From Yoonia maritima (GTDB taxonomy: Bacteria; Pseudomonadota; Alphaproteobacteria; Rhodobacterales; Rhodobacteraceae), in assembly GCF_002933395.1 (NCBI RefSeq), contig NZ_PKFN01000007.1, positions 496,001-560,000 on the forward strand: a DNA stretch of 64,000 nt, in the 5' to 3' direction. Within the stretch, counting starts at the first letter, position 1. The number at the start of each line of letters is the position of its first letter. Below the pieces are notes generated by a model. It was not told the DNA's origin, did no database searches, and saw nothing but the letters and a program-made list of their open reading frames with translations. The translations under genes were made by a program, and so were the position numbers. Of this stretch, positions 26,765 to 36,388 are shown piece after piece.

Positions 26765-27325
26765 ATGAGATCATCGAAGTCACGGTCACGGAACAAGAAC
26801 CGTAATAACCGGCCCTCGGGCGGGAACATCATTAACCGAGTGTTTGACAGCTCTGGTCCTGATGGCAAGGTGCGCGGCACCCCGCAGCAGATCATCGAGA
26901 AATACAATCAATTGCACCGTGATGCGCAGTTGTCAGGTGACCGCGTGAACGCGGAAAACTTCGCACAACACGCAGAGCACTACACACGTATGCTTGCCGA
27001 AGCGCAGCGCGAAGTCGACCAGCGCCGCGAAGAGCAAGAAGCCCAGAACCGCGAACGCCAAGCAGAACGTGATCGCGAACGCCAAGAGCGCGTAAAGGCA
27101 CAAGAAGCAGCGTCGAACGATCCTGCGAATGCAGAGCAGCCACAGTCGGCTGGCTTTGAACAGCCAGTGCTGGATGCCGACGATAGCCAAGATAATGGTT
27201 TGGTCGAGACCCCAGAGGAAAAGCCAAAGCCACGTGCACGCAAGCCGCGTGCGCCGCGCAAGCCTAAGGTCGAAACACCGACCGAGACACCCAAAGGTGA
27301 TAGCGCGCCAGAGGCCGCAGAATAA
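26765..27325 (+). CDS. DUF4167 domain protein with a charged low-complexity C-terminus
   Basis: A 186-residue protein opening with an Arg/Asn-rich stretch (MRSSKSRSRNKNRNNR) and the DUF4167 domain (about residues 20-80: IINRVFDSSGPDGKVRGTPQQIIEKYNQLHRDAQLSGDRVNAENFAQHAEHYTRML abbreviated by its hallmarks). The remainder is a long Glu/Arg-rich helix and a Pro/Lys/Arg-rich tail (KPRARKPRAPRKPK). The basic ends suggest nucleic-acid binding, which is an inference. Followed by a strong terminator. It is common in alphaproteobacteria next to prfA/prmC. Confidence 0.8.
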   Translation: MRSSKSRSRNKNRNNRPSGGNIINRVFDSSGPDGKVRGTPQQIIEKYNQLHRDAQLSGDRVNAENFAQHAEHYTRMLAEAQREVDQRREEQEAQNRERQAERDRERQERVKAQEAASNDPANAEQPQSAGFEQPVLDADDSQDNGLVETPEEKPKPRARKPRAPRKPKVETPTETPKGDSAPEAAE

Positions 27326-27329
27326 GAAA

Positions 27330-27357
27330 AAGCCCTCCGATCTCGGAGGGCTTTTGT
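27330..27357. terminator. Bidirectional Rho-independent terminator
   Basis: AGCCCTCCGA and TCGGAGGGCT form a 10-bp stem with a very short TC loop, flanked by AAAAA on the left and TTTTGTTTT on the right. It can serve both the DUF4167 gene (+) and rsmA (-), which end on either side. Confidence 0.9.
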
Positions 27358-27358
27358 T

Positions 27359-28207
27359 TTAAGGGGTGGCGGTTTCCAAACTGCGTGCAAGAGCGCAGAA
27401 TGCTTCTAGCCCGACTTGTTCCGCCCGTTCAGTTGGCTTGATGCCTGCCGCGTTTAAGTGGTCTTCAATTTCAGGACTGACAGATTTGAGCGCGGAACGC
27501 AGCATCTTGCGCCGTTGATTAAATGCGGCTGCGACAACTTTGTTTAGAATGCCGGGATCTGCTGGAAATCTGGGCGCGGACAGGGCGGTTAGATGGACCA
27601 CTGCAGAATTGACCTTTGGCGGCGGGCTAAATGCCTCTGGTGGTAATTCAAGCACGATACGTGGATCGGTACGCCATTGGGCGAGCAGAGCAAGCCGGCC
27701 ATAGGCCTTGCTGCCCGGTTCCGCGACAATACGCTGTGCGACTTCGCGTTGGAACATCAGTGTGAGGCTTTCCCAAAATGGGGGCCAGTCAGGTGGCGTC
27801 AGCCAACGCACCAACAATTCAGTGCCGACGTTATAGGGCAGGTTTGCGGCTATCTTTATCGGGGCGGTCAAATGCTCAAGCGGGTTCACATCCAAGGCGT
27901 CGCCGTTGATCGTCTTCAGTTGGCCCGGATAGGCGTCGGCGATTTCAGCCAAGGCAGGCATGCAACGCGGGTCTTTTTCAATGGCAAGCACGCGGCGCGC
28001 ACCTTCGGCTAATAAACCGCGTGTCAAACCTCCGGGGCCCGGTCCGATCTCCAGCACATCCGCACCCGATAAATCGCCAGCAAGGCGTGCGATCTTTGCA
28101 GTTAGATTCAGGTCTAACAGAAAGTTTTGACCGAGCGATTTTTTTGCTGCCAGCTCGTGGGTTGCGATGACATCTCGCAACGGGGGAAGGTTATCAATCG
28201 TGCTCAT
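27359..28207 (-). CDS. rsmA: 16S rRNA (adenine1518-N6/adenine1519-N6)-dimethyltransferase
   Basis: Dimethylates two adjacent adenines in the 3' hairpin of 16S rRNA during 30S maturation. 282 residues with [11 protein letters not shown], the SAM loop [16 protein letters not shown], the catalytic [12 protein letters not shown] and [14 protein letters not shown]. It is the last gene of the lptF-lptG-lptD-surA-pdxA-rsmA operon, and surA-pdxA-rsmA is a classical order. Confidence 0.96.
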   Translation of the reverse strand: MSTIDNLPPLRDVIATHELAAKKSLGQNFLLDLNLTAKIARLAGDLSGADVLEIGPGPGGLTRGLLAEGARRVLAIEKDPRCMPALAEIADAYPGQLKTINGDALDVNPLEHLTAPIKIAANLPYNVGTELLVRWLTPPDWPPFWESLTLMFQREVAQRIVAEPGSKAYGRLALLAQWRTDPRIVLELPPEAFSPPPKVNSAVVHLTALSAPRFPADPGILNKVVAAAFNQRRKMLRSALKSVSPEIEDHLNAAGIKPTERAEQVGLEAFCALARSLETATP

Positions 28208-28242
28208 GTTTTGTTCTTACCGATGCGTTATGCGGTGGGGCA

Positions 28243-28266
28243 GATCAAATTTAGCTAAATTTGATC
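28243..28266. repeat. 24-bp perfect palindrome at the pdxA 3' end
   Basis: GATCAAATTT and AAATTTGATC surround AGCT, giving a fully self-complementary 24 nt. It overlaps the last codons and stop of pdxA. A very similar 22-bp palindrome occurs at 38174, suggesting a dispersed element. Its role may be RNA-end formation between pdxA and rsmA. Confidence 0.8.
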
Positions 28267-29226
28267 GCGGCTGTTCGCCATTGTTGCGGCCATTTTGATC
28301 GCGGCGATCATTGATGTTGGATCAGCCACGCCTTGGCCTGCGATATCAAATGCGGTGCCATGATCTGGGGATGTGCGAATAAAGGGAAGCCCCAGCGTCA
28401 CGTTCACACCACCCGAAAAATCAATGGTCTTGATTGGGATCAGGGCTTGATCGTGATACATACAGACCGCAACATCATATTTCGCCCGCGCACCAGCATG
28501 GAACATTGTGTCCGCTGGCCAGGGTCCTGTCACGTCCATCCCTTGTGCACGCAACGCCGTCAGGACGGGCGTAATCATGTCGATTTCTTCATGTCCCATT
28601 TTTCCGTCTTCACCAGCATGAGGGTTTAGCCCCGTGACAGAAATGCGCGGTGCGGCGATCCCGAAATCGCGGCGCATTGCGGCATGGGTGATCAGCAAAG
28701 TGTCTGTCAGCAAGGATGCCGTGAGCTGGCGCGGCACCTCTGATAGTGGGATGTGGATCGTCGTTGGTACAACGCGTAGTTCATCGCACGCGAGCATCAT
28801 GACAACACGGTCGATGTTAGCAAGTGCGGCTAAATATTCAGTATGGCCCGGATAAGGGAAATTTGCCCCGTCAATTAATGCTGCTTTGTGGATTGGCGCG
28901 GTGCACAATCCACTTGCTTTGCCATCTTGCACAAGCTGAACGCCATCGGCAATTGCATCAATAACGCTCTGCGCGTGGTCTGGGTTTGCGACGCCAGGCT
29001 GAACGTCAGACCCGAATTCACGAGGTAAAACAGGGAATGCGTTGCTGCAAAGATCGGCAGCAATGCTTGTATCATCTATCGTTTTAACGGGTGTCCCATC
29101 CGGCAGATGCCGTGGATCACCGATCCAAACGATCGGGACTTCATCGCGCAAAGCCCTCCACGCAGCGACCGCAATTTCAGGGCCAATGCCTGCTGGCTCA
29201 CCGCAGCTGATTGCAATTGGCTTCAT
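28255..29226 (-). CDS. pdxA: 4-hydroxythreonine-4-phosphate dehydrogenase
   Basis: Oxidises 4-phosphohydroxy-L-threonine in de novo pyridoxal phosphate synthesis. 323 residues with the start MKPIAISCGEPAGIGPEI, metal-binding histidines in PYPGHTEYLA and GLNPHAGEDGKMG, and MYHDQALIPIKT. Its ATG overlaps the surA stop by 4 nt (ATGA). The last codons are part of a perfect palindrome. Confidence 0.95.
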   Translation of the reverse strand: MKPIAISCGEPAGIGPEIAVAAWRALRDEVPIVWIGDPRHLPDGTPVKTIDDTSIAADLCSNAFPVLPREFGSDVQPGVANPDHAQSVIDAIADGVQLVQDGKASGLCTAPIHKAALIDGANFPYPGHTEYLAALANIDRVVMMLACDELRVVPTTIHIPLSEVPRQLTASLLTDTLLITHAAMRRDFGIAAPRISVTGLNPHAGEDGKMGHEEIDMITPVLTALRAQGMDVTGPWPADTMFHAGARAKYDVAVCMYHDQALIPIKTIDFSGGVNVTLGLPFIRTSPDHGTAFDIAGQGVADPTSMIAAIKMAATMANSRDQI

Positions 29227-30440
29227 CGTGAAACAATAACGGCCGATGCCCGCAAATCTTCGACCAGCGCGTCAGCCAGCCCTGCCAGACGTTGGCTCGT
29301 GATTTGGTTACGGATCGCATCCGGATTAACGTCCGTATCACCCGCTTGACTACGTGCGCACATCATCAGGAATACAAGCGTTTGGCCATTGTCGCGTGTC
29401 AGATTGTAGGACACCTCGCCCGGATCAAGGCGTGCGAGTTCAAGCGCTACATCACGCGAGATTTCCGCAGGTGGGACATTAAAACGGTCGAGCGCCTCGG
29501 CTGGTTGATTCCGGGCGACACCGTAAAGATCGTCACATGTATCGATACGATTTTTGACACCAATGGCAGTGCGTAGTGCATCATCTGATTTGCCGCCGGG
29601 GATGTAATATGCCGCGTAGTCAATGCTGACCGGTGCGCTTGTTGCACGCGCGACCTCTCGCGTACCGCGTTTTTGGAACAAAGCAATCGCATTGGGAATT
29701 TCGATGGGGTCGGTGACTTCGCCCGGTTCAAGATCAAGCAACATTTGCTGCAATTGTGCTGGGTAGTTCGAAATCGGTAGCCAGCCTAAGCGCCCACCAT
29801 TTTCACGCGATGGAAGTGCTGAAACCTGACGTGCCGCGGCTTCAAAATCTGCATATGAGCGCATTTGAGAAATTTCGCGCGCGGCTTCTTCTGCTTGTGC
29901 ACGACGTTCAGGCGGCGGTGCGATGATGATTTCCGACAGAAGGACTTCGATCTGTGTGGGGCGGTTGCCTTGGCGTTGTTGCGCACGTTCGACATCCGCA
30001 TCTGTCACGGTCACCTCGCGGCTATAGCGAGCGCGGATGTAATCCCGCCAAGCAACGCCGACTTTTACAAAGTCGCGTAGCGTAACGAGATCTACGTTGT
30101 TTTGCGCGAGAAGGTTGGTGAACTGTGGCAGGCTGAGGTTTGCGCGCCCAGCGAATTCTTCCATCGCGGTCTGCAATGATGCATCGCTAAGCTGTAAACC
30201 GACACGTGCCATTTCTTGTTGCTTTAGCCGATCTTCGATCAGACCAGTTCGCGCGACTTCGTTCAAATCGCCCGGAGTCCGAAACATTTCAAGCAGCCGC
30301 ATACGCTGGTTTAGTTCATAGCGGGTGATCACTTGGTCGTTCACGGTGATCACCGGAGCAAGCTGCCCTTGTGCCAGTGCTGCTGTGCTGAATGTCAGCG
30401 CCCAAGCCAGAATAACGGCTATGTAGGTAAATGCGCGCAT
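29223..30440 (-). CDS. surA: Periplasmic peptidyl-prolyl isomerase/chaperone SurA
   Basis: Escorts outer-membrane proteins across the periplasm to the BAM complex. The 405-residue protein starts with a signal peptide (AWALTFSTAALAQG), then the SurA N-terminal chaperone domain (APVITVNDQVITRYELNQRMRLL) and one parvulin domain (about residues 170-265: RPTQIEVLLSEIII, REISQMRSYADFEAAARQVS, GGRLGWLPISNYPAQLQQMLLDLEPGEVTDPIE). Enterobacterial SurA has two parvulin domains; one is usual in alphaproteobacteria. ATG 30440 has GAGG at 6 nt. It is downstream of lptD, one of its known clients. Confidence 0.9.
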   Translation of the reverse strand: MRAFTYIAVILAWALTFSTAALAQGQLAPVITVNDQVITRYELNQRMRLLEMFRTPGDLNEVARTGLIEDRLKQQEMARVGLQLSDASLQTAMEEFAGRANLSLPQFTNLLAQNNVDLVTLRDFVKVGVAWRDYIRARYSREVTVTDADVERAQQRQGNRPTQIEVLLSEIIIAPPPERRAQAEEAAREISQMRSYADFEAAARQVSALPSRENGGRLGWLPISNYPAQLQQMLLDLEPGEVTDPIEIPNAIALFQKRGTREVARATSAPVSIDYAAYYIPGGKSDDALRTAIGVKNRIDTCDDLYGVARNQPAEALDRFNVPPAEISRDVALELARLDPGEVSYNLTRDNGQTLVFLMMCARSQAGDTDVNPDAIRNQITSQRLAGLADALVEDLRASAVIVSR

Positions 30441-30460
30441 TTGGGTCCTCGTTATCAAAT

Positions 30461-32560
30461 TTAGTTCCGGCACCCTGCCGCTAGCCCAGCTTTGGACCGC
30501 CCCGCAGAGAAACCTGTCAGTGAGCCGCTTAGCCCATAAGTCGTTGTTGGTTCAACCGTAGTGGAAGACGTATAGCGACGCGAGGCCGAAACGTTAATGT
30601 TCACGCATTCGTTCTGCCAGCCGATGCCAATGCCTGCTCTTACGGGGCTGTCGTCTGCGACGTTGTAACGACCGTCAAGGTCGATGCTCCATGCGTCATT
30701 GACGATAAAGCCAGCGTCGAGCGTCCATTCTGAAACGGTTTCAGTGCGATCCTCGGCGGCATCTTTTGCCTGCCATATGTACGCTGCCGCGAGTGATATA
30801 CGGTCGTTTTTCCAGCCAATCCGGCTGTCGGTAACCGTGATGCCAAGGCTGTCGTCAAACAACGCGCGTGCATCCAATAAGAAGCCTTCGTCAGTTGTAA
30901 GTTGCCCTGCGACCAGCCAGTCAGACTGAAGCCCATCTAAACCAGATGATTTGGAAAATGCTGTTTGCACTTCGTCATGAACGACCCGACCAAACGCAAG
31001 CGTGGATGACACGCCGGATTTTCCTAATCGTGTATAGCTTATGCCTGCGGCACCTTGGTACCCGGTTTCTACGGCATCATCGCCAGAGAAACGAGACACA
31101 TCAAATAGGTTACCTTGGTCCAATTCGCTGCGGGTGCTATCTTCGTTTGGTACGGTCGCACCGTAGCTTTCGGACCAAGACAGGTTTATAGTTGGCTCAA
31201 TTAAGTGAGATGTACCGCTGGAAGAATAGGCTGCGAGCGGCCAGCGTAAGCCCGCGCGGAAAGTGGGCATCACGCGCGCATCACTCGTGGGAAAGCTATT
31301 ATCGTCTAGTACATGATATAGATCCGCACGCATTCCTGCGCCAAGGTTCAGCAAAACGCCGCTACTGATGATCCAACTGTTATCCCAGTCGCCGAAAGCA
31401 CCAATTCTGCTTACATCACGCCCAGAGTCACCGTTGACGTTGCTATAACGATAAGCGCTATCAATGCTTGCACCAGTCGTCAAAGTCCCGCCAATGTCCG
31501 GATAGTGCCGTGCCTCGTGGCTTGCGTCGGCAATAATCGGCGGCAGCGACGCGTTTGATTCATCGTCGCGTAGCGTCTGATAATATGTAAACCGCGTTTG
31601 CGTAAGTGTCGTATCGGTCACTTTGGTCAACGCAATTTCGCTATCCAGTCGATCTTTGTCGGAATAGCCGTAATCAAGCAAATATGCGGTATCGCTGACA
31701 GCTTCTATGTCGAAGGTAAGCTGGTAGCCGTCAGATAGATCAAATTCGCCCGCCGCAAAGACGTAGGATCGGGTCGCATCTTCTAAGGTATCATCGCTAT
31801 AGGCGCCTTCGATGCGTAAATCACCGCCACGGAATGCTTGTCGATATATCAATTCCAAGGTGCGCGTTTCAGCCGATACGTAAGGAGTGAGAGTTACATC
31901 ACGATGGTTTCCTAATGTAACGAAGTAAGGGATTTTGATCCCTGTTCCCAATTGTGATGTATTGCGCTGCTCAGGGATCAAGAACCCAGTAGCACGTTCT
32001 AAATTTGGATCAGGTAAACGCATTTGCGGAAGCCAGAGCACAGGGACATTACGAATGCGCAGGGTTGCATTTTCAAAGTAAAGTTGCTGTTCGATGTCGT
32101 CATGTACAACTCGTTGCGCACGGATGGACCACAGTGGTGGCTGATCTCCGCATACCTGACATGAGGTCGCGACCGTTTTGTAAAGCTGTGAATAGCGCCC
32201 ATCTCGGCGGTCAATTTGGTTGGCGGCAAGCTGCAACTGCTGATCAAGAACGATGCGCGCGCCCTGCAAAACTCCGTTTTTCAATGTGGGATCAAGCTGT
32301 CCCGCCCGCGCCGTCAGGATCGTACCGTCATCGGCTTGAATGACGATCGGGCCAGTAATGCTAAGTTTATCACTGGTGCGGTCATACGTTATTTGCGCAG
32401 CCGTCATGCGTGTGTCCATATATAGAACCTCTACATTTCCGCTGGCGATCAATTCTTCGTTTTCCGTGACACGTACGCTGTCAGCGACCAATGTCGCGGC
32501 ACTTTGGGCCAGTGCAAGTTGGGGGAATAACATCAATATGATCGTAGCAAATAGGCGCAT
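30461..32560 (-). CDS. lptD: LPS-assembly protein LptD
   Basis: Outer-membrane beta-barrel that with LptE inserts lipopolysaccharide into the outer leaflet. 699 residues: signal peptide (to about residue 18), OstA/LptA-like N-terminal domain (about 25-120), then the barrel. It has a cysteine pair at about 134/137 and two more near residues 652 and 697, compatible with the inter-domain disulfides known for LptD. Its start overlaps the lptG stop by one base (TAATG). The family is long (700-800), so this is toward the short side. Confidence 0.92.
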   Translation of the reverse strand: MRLFATIILMLFPQLALAQSAATLVADSVRVTENEELIASGNVEVLYMDTRMTAAQITYDRTSDKLSITGPIVIQADDGTILTARAGQLDPTLKNGVLQGARIVLDQQLQLAANQIDRRDGRYSQLYKTVATSCQVCGDQPPLWSIRAQRVVHDDIEQQLYFENATLRIRNVPVLWLPQMRLPDPNLERATGFLIPEQRNTSQLGTGIKIPYFVTLGNHRDVTLTPYVSAETRTLELIYRQAFRGGDLRIEGAYSDDTLEDATRSYVFAAGEFDLSDGYQLTFDIEAVSDTAYLLDYGYSDKDRLDSEIALTKVTDTTLTQTRFTYYQTLRDDESNASLPPIIADASHEARHYPDIGGTLTTGASIDSAYRYSNVNGDSGRDVSRIGAFGDWDNSWIISSGVLLNLGAGMRADLYHVLDDNSFPTSDARVMPTFRAGLRWPLAAYSSSGTSHLIEPTINLSWSESYGATVPNEDSTRSELDQGNLFDVSRFSGDDAVETGYQGAAGISYTRLGKSGVSSTLAFGRVVHDEVQTAFSKSSGLDGLQSDWLVAGQLTTDEGFLLDARALFDDSLGITVTDSRIGWKNDRISLAAAYIWQAKDAAEDRTETVSEWTLDAGFIVNDAWSIDLDGRYNVADDSPVRAGIGIGWQNECVNINVSASRRYTSSTTVEPTTTYGLSGSLTGFSAGRSKAGLAAGCRN

Positions 32561-33654
32561 TAGCCATCCTCATTGTGCAACAAAATACCCCAGCTAAGCC
32601 CGATTGCGGCCAGTGGAGGCGCCCAAGCTGCAAGTACCGCAGGCAATTGTCCGTTTTCACCTAATACTTGTGCAAAGTTACGGATGAAATAGATGACGAA
32701 GGCTAGCAAGATTGCGAACATCACCATCAATCCGGTGCGTCCGCCGCGCTGGTGGCGTAGCGTGAAGGCTGCTCCGATCATGACCATTGCGACCAAAAAC
32801 AACGGTTGGGCAATTTCGGAATGGAACCAAACAACGTGACGCTGTGCTGAAAAACCGGCGTTGCGAAGGCGTTCGATAAAGGCAGGTAGCTCCCAAATTG
32901 GGATCGATGAAGGTGTGCCAAAGCTGTCACGAATTTGATCCGGTGTAAGTGTCGAAGGGATAGACATATTCGGCTGAATGAGTGCGGTTACCTCTGGTGT
33001 TGAACCGTCGTCAAAGCGCCAGAGTTTTGCGTCGCTAAGCTGCCAAGACCCGGTTTGTAATGCTGCAGATTTTGCATTGATACGCCGTGTTGGGCTTCCG
33101 TCCGGGCCAAAGCTGATAAAGGTCACATCGGTGAGCGCAGTACCGTCCAAATTTGCGCTTTGGGCGCGAATAACGGTTTGACCCAATTCGCCTCCCTGAC
33201 GCAGCCAAAGCCCAGACGACCCAATAGAAAGGACTGAGCCATCCCCGCGCAACGCGCCAGAGCGTACCTCGTACTCTTTGGATGTGCTGGCGACAATTGG
33301 GTTCACAACACCCACTGCAAATAGACCAATCAAAAGGGCAACAAACAGCGGAGCATTCAGTGCACGCAACGCTGATCGTCCTGCAGCACGGGTGACAACC
33401 ATTTCGGATGATCGCGCGAGACCAAGAAATAACGCGATTGAGGCCAAGATCATGATAAGTGGCAAAATGCGATACACGCCTTGCGGAATATTGAGCAAAG
33501 TCAGCGCCAAAATTGCCATAAACCCAGCGTCAGCCGACGCGTAACGGCGTAGCTGTTCCACAATGTCGAGGAACACCATGATCATAAAGAAAACCGCAAG
33601 CACCCCAAGAAAAGTCATTAAAAACCGACGTGCGAAATAGCGATGCAAAATCAT
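32560..33654 (-). CDS. lptG: LPS export ABC transporter permease LptG
   Basis: Inner-membrane half-permease that with LptF and LptB extracts LPS from the inner membrane. 364 residues with three N-terminal and three C-terminal hydrophobic helices (RRFLMTFLGVLAVFFMIMVFLDIVEQL ... ), separated by a periplasmic beta-jellyroll region. It begins at ATG 33654 overlapping the lptF stop (ATGA), although the frame is open further upstream inside lptF. It contains no ATPase; lptB is not in this window. Confidence 0.92.
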   Translation of the reverse strand: MILHRYFARRFLMTFLGVLAVFFMIMVFLDIVEQLRRYASADAGFMAILALTLLNIPQGVYRILPLIMILASIALFLGLARSSEMVVTRAAGRSALRALNAPLFVALLIGLFAVGVVNPIVASTSKEYEVRSGALRGDGSVLSIGSSGLWLRQGGELGQTVIRAQSANLDGTALTDVTFISFGPDGSPTRRINAKSAALQTGSWQLSDAKLWRFDDGSTPEVTALIQPNMSIPSTLTPDQIRDSFGTPSSIPIWELPAFIERLRNAGFSAQRHVVWFHSEIAQPLFLVAMVMIGAAFTLRHQRGGRTGLMVMFAILLAFVIYFIRNFAQVLGENGQLPAVLAAWAPPLAAIGLSWGILLHNEDG

Positions 33655-34781
33655 GACGCGGCCTCTTCCTTGGCGCGACGTTTGAACAGATACGGTCGGG
33701 TTGCCCAAAACAGCAAGAACCACACGATTGCAAATCCTGCAACCGACGGAAGATACGTTGCCACCCAAAAACGTTCGTCGCTACGTGCTAGGTTCAGTCC
33801 TGCGGTTTCCATGGCCTTCACGACAACAATAAGCAGAATCGCGGCAACAATCTGCCGCCACACCCCAAATCGGCTGAAACCGCCAACAAGAAGCGTCGCA
33901 AATCCCAAAAGAGCTGCGACAGTGCCTAGTATAGATTGGCTAAAGCGATCATGGCCGCGCGCAATTAACTGCGCCTGTGAACGGCCGGTTTCGACCAGTA
34001 TTTCTGGCGTTGGATGCAAAAGTTCCCAAGTCGAAAGATGTGAATCACGGCGTCCACGTTTGCTGGTTTTCTCAAGGAGGCTTCCGATGTTATAAGCGAA
34101 ATCGTCGAAAGATGTTGTAGATAACCGCTGTCCGCTCAGTTGTAGGGTTTGGACCAAACCGTCAATCATCACCAATTGTGTTTCACCCGTGTCATTCACC
34201 AAAAATGCCCGTGTGGCGGTGTATGTCACGTGCTGCTCTGAACTGCGTGTATCAGACAAAAAGATGTCTTGTAGCTCGCCTGATGGGGTGATGTGGCGAA
34301 TGTAGAATGTGACCCCGTTGATCGGTTCGATAAACTGACCTTCGGTCAAAAGCCGTGCGGTTATATTTTGTGAAATGTCCGATTGGCGCTCAGCAAGGCG
34401 CGCGGCGCTCATTGGGACAAGAAAATGCATAAGGATCATCATCAAAAATGCGACAATGATTCCGAAATACAAAACAGGGCGTGCTAAGCGAAACGCAGAG
34501 TACCCGGTGGCTTGTACAACGACCAATTCAGATTCGGTTGTCATTCGGTTCGTCACGTAAACCGACGCAGCAAAGGCCGCCAATGGAAGCGCAAGGCGAA
34601 TGACTGAAGGTAAAGATAATGCCGTGAATTCAAGAAAAACACCTGCTGATTGCCCGTCAGCGATCAGTTGGTCGAACAGGACAACGGCCCGGTTAATCCA
34701 ATAGATAAGCACCAATACAAGGCTAAAAAAGCCAAACAGAACCATCAATTGTGACAGTAGATATCTGTCAAATTTTGCCAA
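33651..34781 (-). CDS. lptF: LPS export ABC transporter permease LptF
   Basis: Partner permease of LptG, 376 residues, with FDRYLLSQLMVLFGFFSLVLVLIYWINRAV at the N-terminus and the conserved periplasmic domain. The likely start is TTG at 34781: the frame is open further back, but AAGGA lies 7 nt before this TTG, and family members begin with (M)A-FDRY-LSQL at this point. It is the first gene of the lptF-lptG-lptD-surA-pdxA-rsmA operon and is divergent from pepA. Confidence 0.9.
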   Translation of the reverse strand: MAKFDRYLLSQLMVLFGFFSLVLVLIYWINRAVVLFDQLIADGQSAGVFLEFTALSLPSVIRLALPLAAFAASVYVTNRMTTESELVVVQATGYSAFRLARPVLYFGIIVAFLMMILMHFLVPMSAARLAERQSDISQNITARLLTEGQFIEPINGVTFYIRHITPSGELQDIFLSDTRSSEQHVTYTATRAFLVNDTGETQLVMIDGLVQTLQLSGQRLSTTSFDDFAYNIGSLLEKTSKRGRRDSHLSTWELLHPTPEILVETGRSQAQLIARGHDRFSQSILGTVAALLGFATLLVGGFSRFGVWRQIVAAILLIVVVKAMETAGLNLARSDERFWVATYLPSVAGFAIVWFLLFWATRPYLFKRRAKEEAAS

Positions 34782-34920
34782 ATGAGGATCCTTCGTGCAG
34801 GCGCTGCGCTTAATTGACGGCACGCTAGCCCATTGGCGCGCCGGATTGAACAGCTATCTGGTCATTGTGTGGTGCACGGGCTACCTATTGCAGAGATCAA
34901 ATTCACCTTGAGGATTCATC

Positions 34921-36387
34921 ATGACAACGCCAGCGGAAATTCAGTTCAAAGACGTCGATCTTGATGTGGTTGCGACCGCTGTCGGAAAGTTGGCCATATT
35001 TGTTGATAACGACGGAAAACTGGACCTTGGGGCACGCAAAGTTAACACCTTGACCCGCAAAGCGCTGTCGCGGTTTCTAGACAGCGAAAAGTTTGAGAGA
35101 ATGAGCGCAGGAGATGTCTCTCAGATTGCGTATCCTGCCGGGCTGGCAGCCGAAGCCGTGATTGTGACTAAACTTTCACGCCGCCCTTCATCGCAAGAGG
35201 CGCGCAAAGCGGGGGCACAACTTGCCAAAGCGCAAGGCGATGCAAATTTGACAGTTCTCGCAGGTAGCATCGCGCGCGCGGACGAAATCGCGTTGGGGCT
35301 GGCGCTGCGCGGGTATAAATTTGATACGCATAAAACGGCTGAAAAAACGCCGACAGGCGCTGTTTCGTTCATGGTCGCCAACCCCGAAGATGTTGCAAAG
35401 ACCGCAGCCCCAATGGCAGCGATAGCCGAAGGCGTGTTCTTTACCCGCGACCTGACAAACGAACCCGCGAATGTCCTAACGACGGATGACTTTGCTGCAC
35501 GACTTGCCGCGATGCATGAACTGGGGCTTGAGGTTGAAATTCTCGAAGAAGACGATCTTGAACGGCTTGGCATGGGCAGTTTGCTGTGTGTCGGGCAGGG
35601 GTCCGATAGCCCATCGAAGGTTGTTGTGATGTCGTGGAACGGTGGTGGGGATGAAGCGCCATTTGCTTTGGTCGGGAAAGGCGTCGTCTTTGATACGGGC
35701 GGGATCAGCCTAAAAACAGCCGCAGGCATGGAAGACATGACAATGGATATGGGCGGGGCAGGCGTTGTCGCAGGTGTCATGCGCACATTGGCCTTGCGTA
35801 AAGCGAAAGCCAATGTTGTTGGCCTCGTTGGATTGGTTGAAAATATGCCGTCGGGCAATGCGGTTCGTCCCGGTGATGTCGTGAAATCGATGAAGGGTGA
35901 TACAATCGAGGTCATTAACACAGACGCCGAAGGGCGTTTGGTCTTGGCCGATGTGATGTGGTACGCGCAGGAACGGTTTAAACCCGTTGGCATGATCAAC
36001 CTTGCAACACTGACCGGTGCGATCCTTGTTGCTTTGGGGCATGAAAATGCTGGCGTGTTTTCGAATTCAGACGACCTATCCGATTCATTTATCAAAGCGG
36101 CCACACTTGAGGGTGAAGGCGCGTGGCGGATGCCGATGGGCAAAGCCTATGATGCGATGCTGAAATCGCGGATCGCTGATATAAAAAATATCGGTGGCCG
36201 CGTCGCCGGGTCGATTACAGCGGCGCAATTCTTGCAACGGTTCGTCAAGGAAGACCTGCCATGGTGCCATCTTGATATTGCTGGCGTCGCGAGCGTGAAA
36301 TCGGAAACTGGGCTTGCGCCTGCTGGTGCCACTGGGTGGGGCGTTATGGCGCTGAACCGTCTGATTGCTGACAAATACGAGGCCTGA
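34921..36387 (+). CDS. pepA: Leucyl aminopeptidase (M17 family)
   Basis: Cytoplasmic bimetallic aminopeptidase, 488 residues. Active-site regions are GKGVVFDTGGISLK, DMGGAGVVAGVMRTLALRKAK, MPSGNAVRPGDVVKSMKGDTIEVINTDAEGRLVLADVMWYA (key NTDAEGRLVLAD) and the C-terminal RVAGSITAAQFLQRFV. The N-terminal domain is less conserved. GAGG precedes the ATG by 8 nt. The gene for DNA polymerase III chi follows by one nucleotide, a pairing seen widely (pepA-holC). Confidence 0.95.
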   Translation: MTTPAEIQFKDVDLDVVATAVGKLAIFVDNDGKLDLGARKVNTLTRKALSRFLDSEKFERMSAGDVSQIAYPAGLAAEAVIVTKLSRRPSSQEARKAGAQLAKAQGDANLTVLAGSIARADEIALGLALRGYKFDTHKTAEKTPTGAVSFMVANPEDVAKTAAPMAAIAEGVFFTRDLTNEPANVLTTDDFAARLAAMHELGLEVEILEEDDLERLGMGSLLCVGQGSDSPSKVVVMSWNGGGDEAPFALVGKGVVFDTGGISLKTAAGMEDMTMDMGGAGVVAGVMRTLALRKAKANVVGLVGLVENMPSGNAVRPGDVVKSMKGDTIEVINTDAEGRLVLADVMWYAQERFKPVGMINLATLTGAILVALGHENAGVFSNSDDLSDSFIKAATLEGEGAWRMPMGKAYDAMLKSRIADIKNIGGRVAGSITAAQFLQRFVKEDLPWCHLDIAGVASVKSETGLAPAGATGWGVMALNRLIADKYEA

Positions 36388-36388
36388 T

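Noticed and set aside
35121-36143. Long 340-codon frame on the minus strand opposite pepA
   Set aside because: It lies entirely under the well-supported pepA gene, is Ser/Pro/Ala/Arg rich without any domain and has no ribosome site; it is an antisense shadow caused by codon bias.
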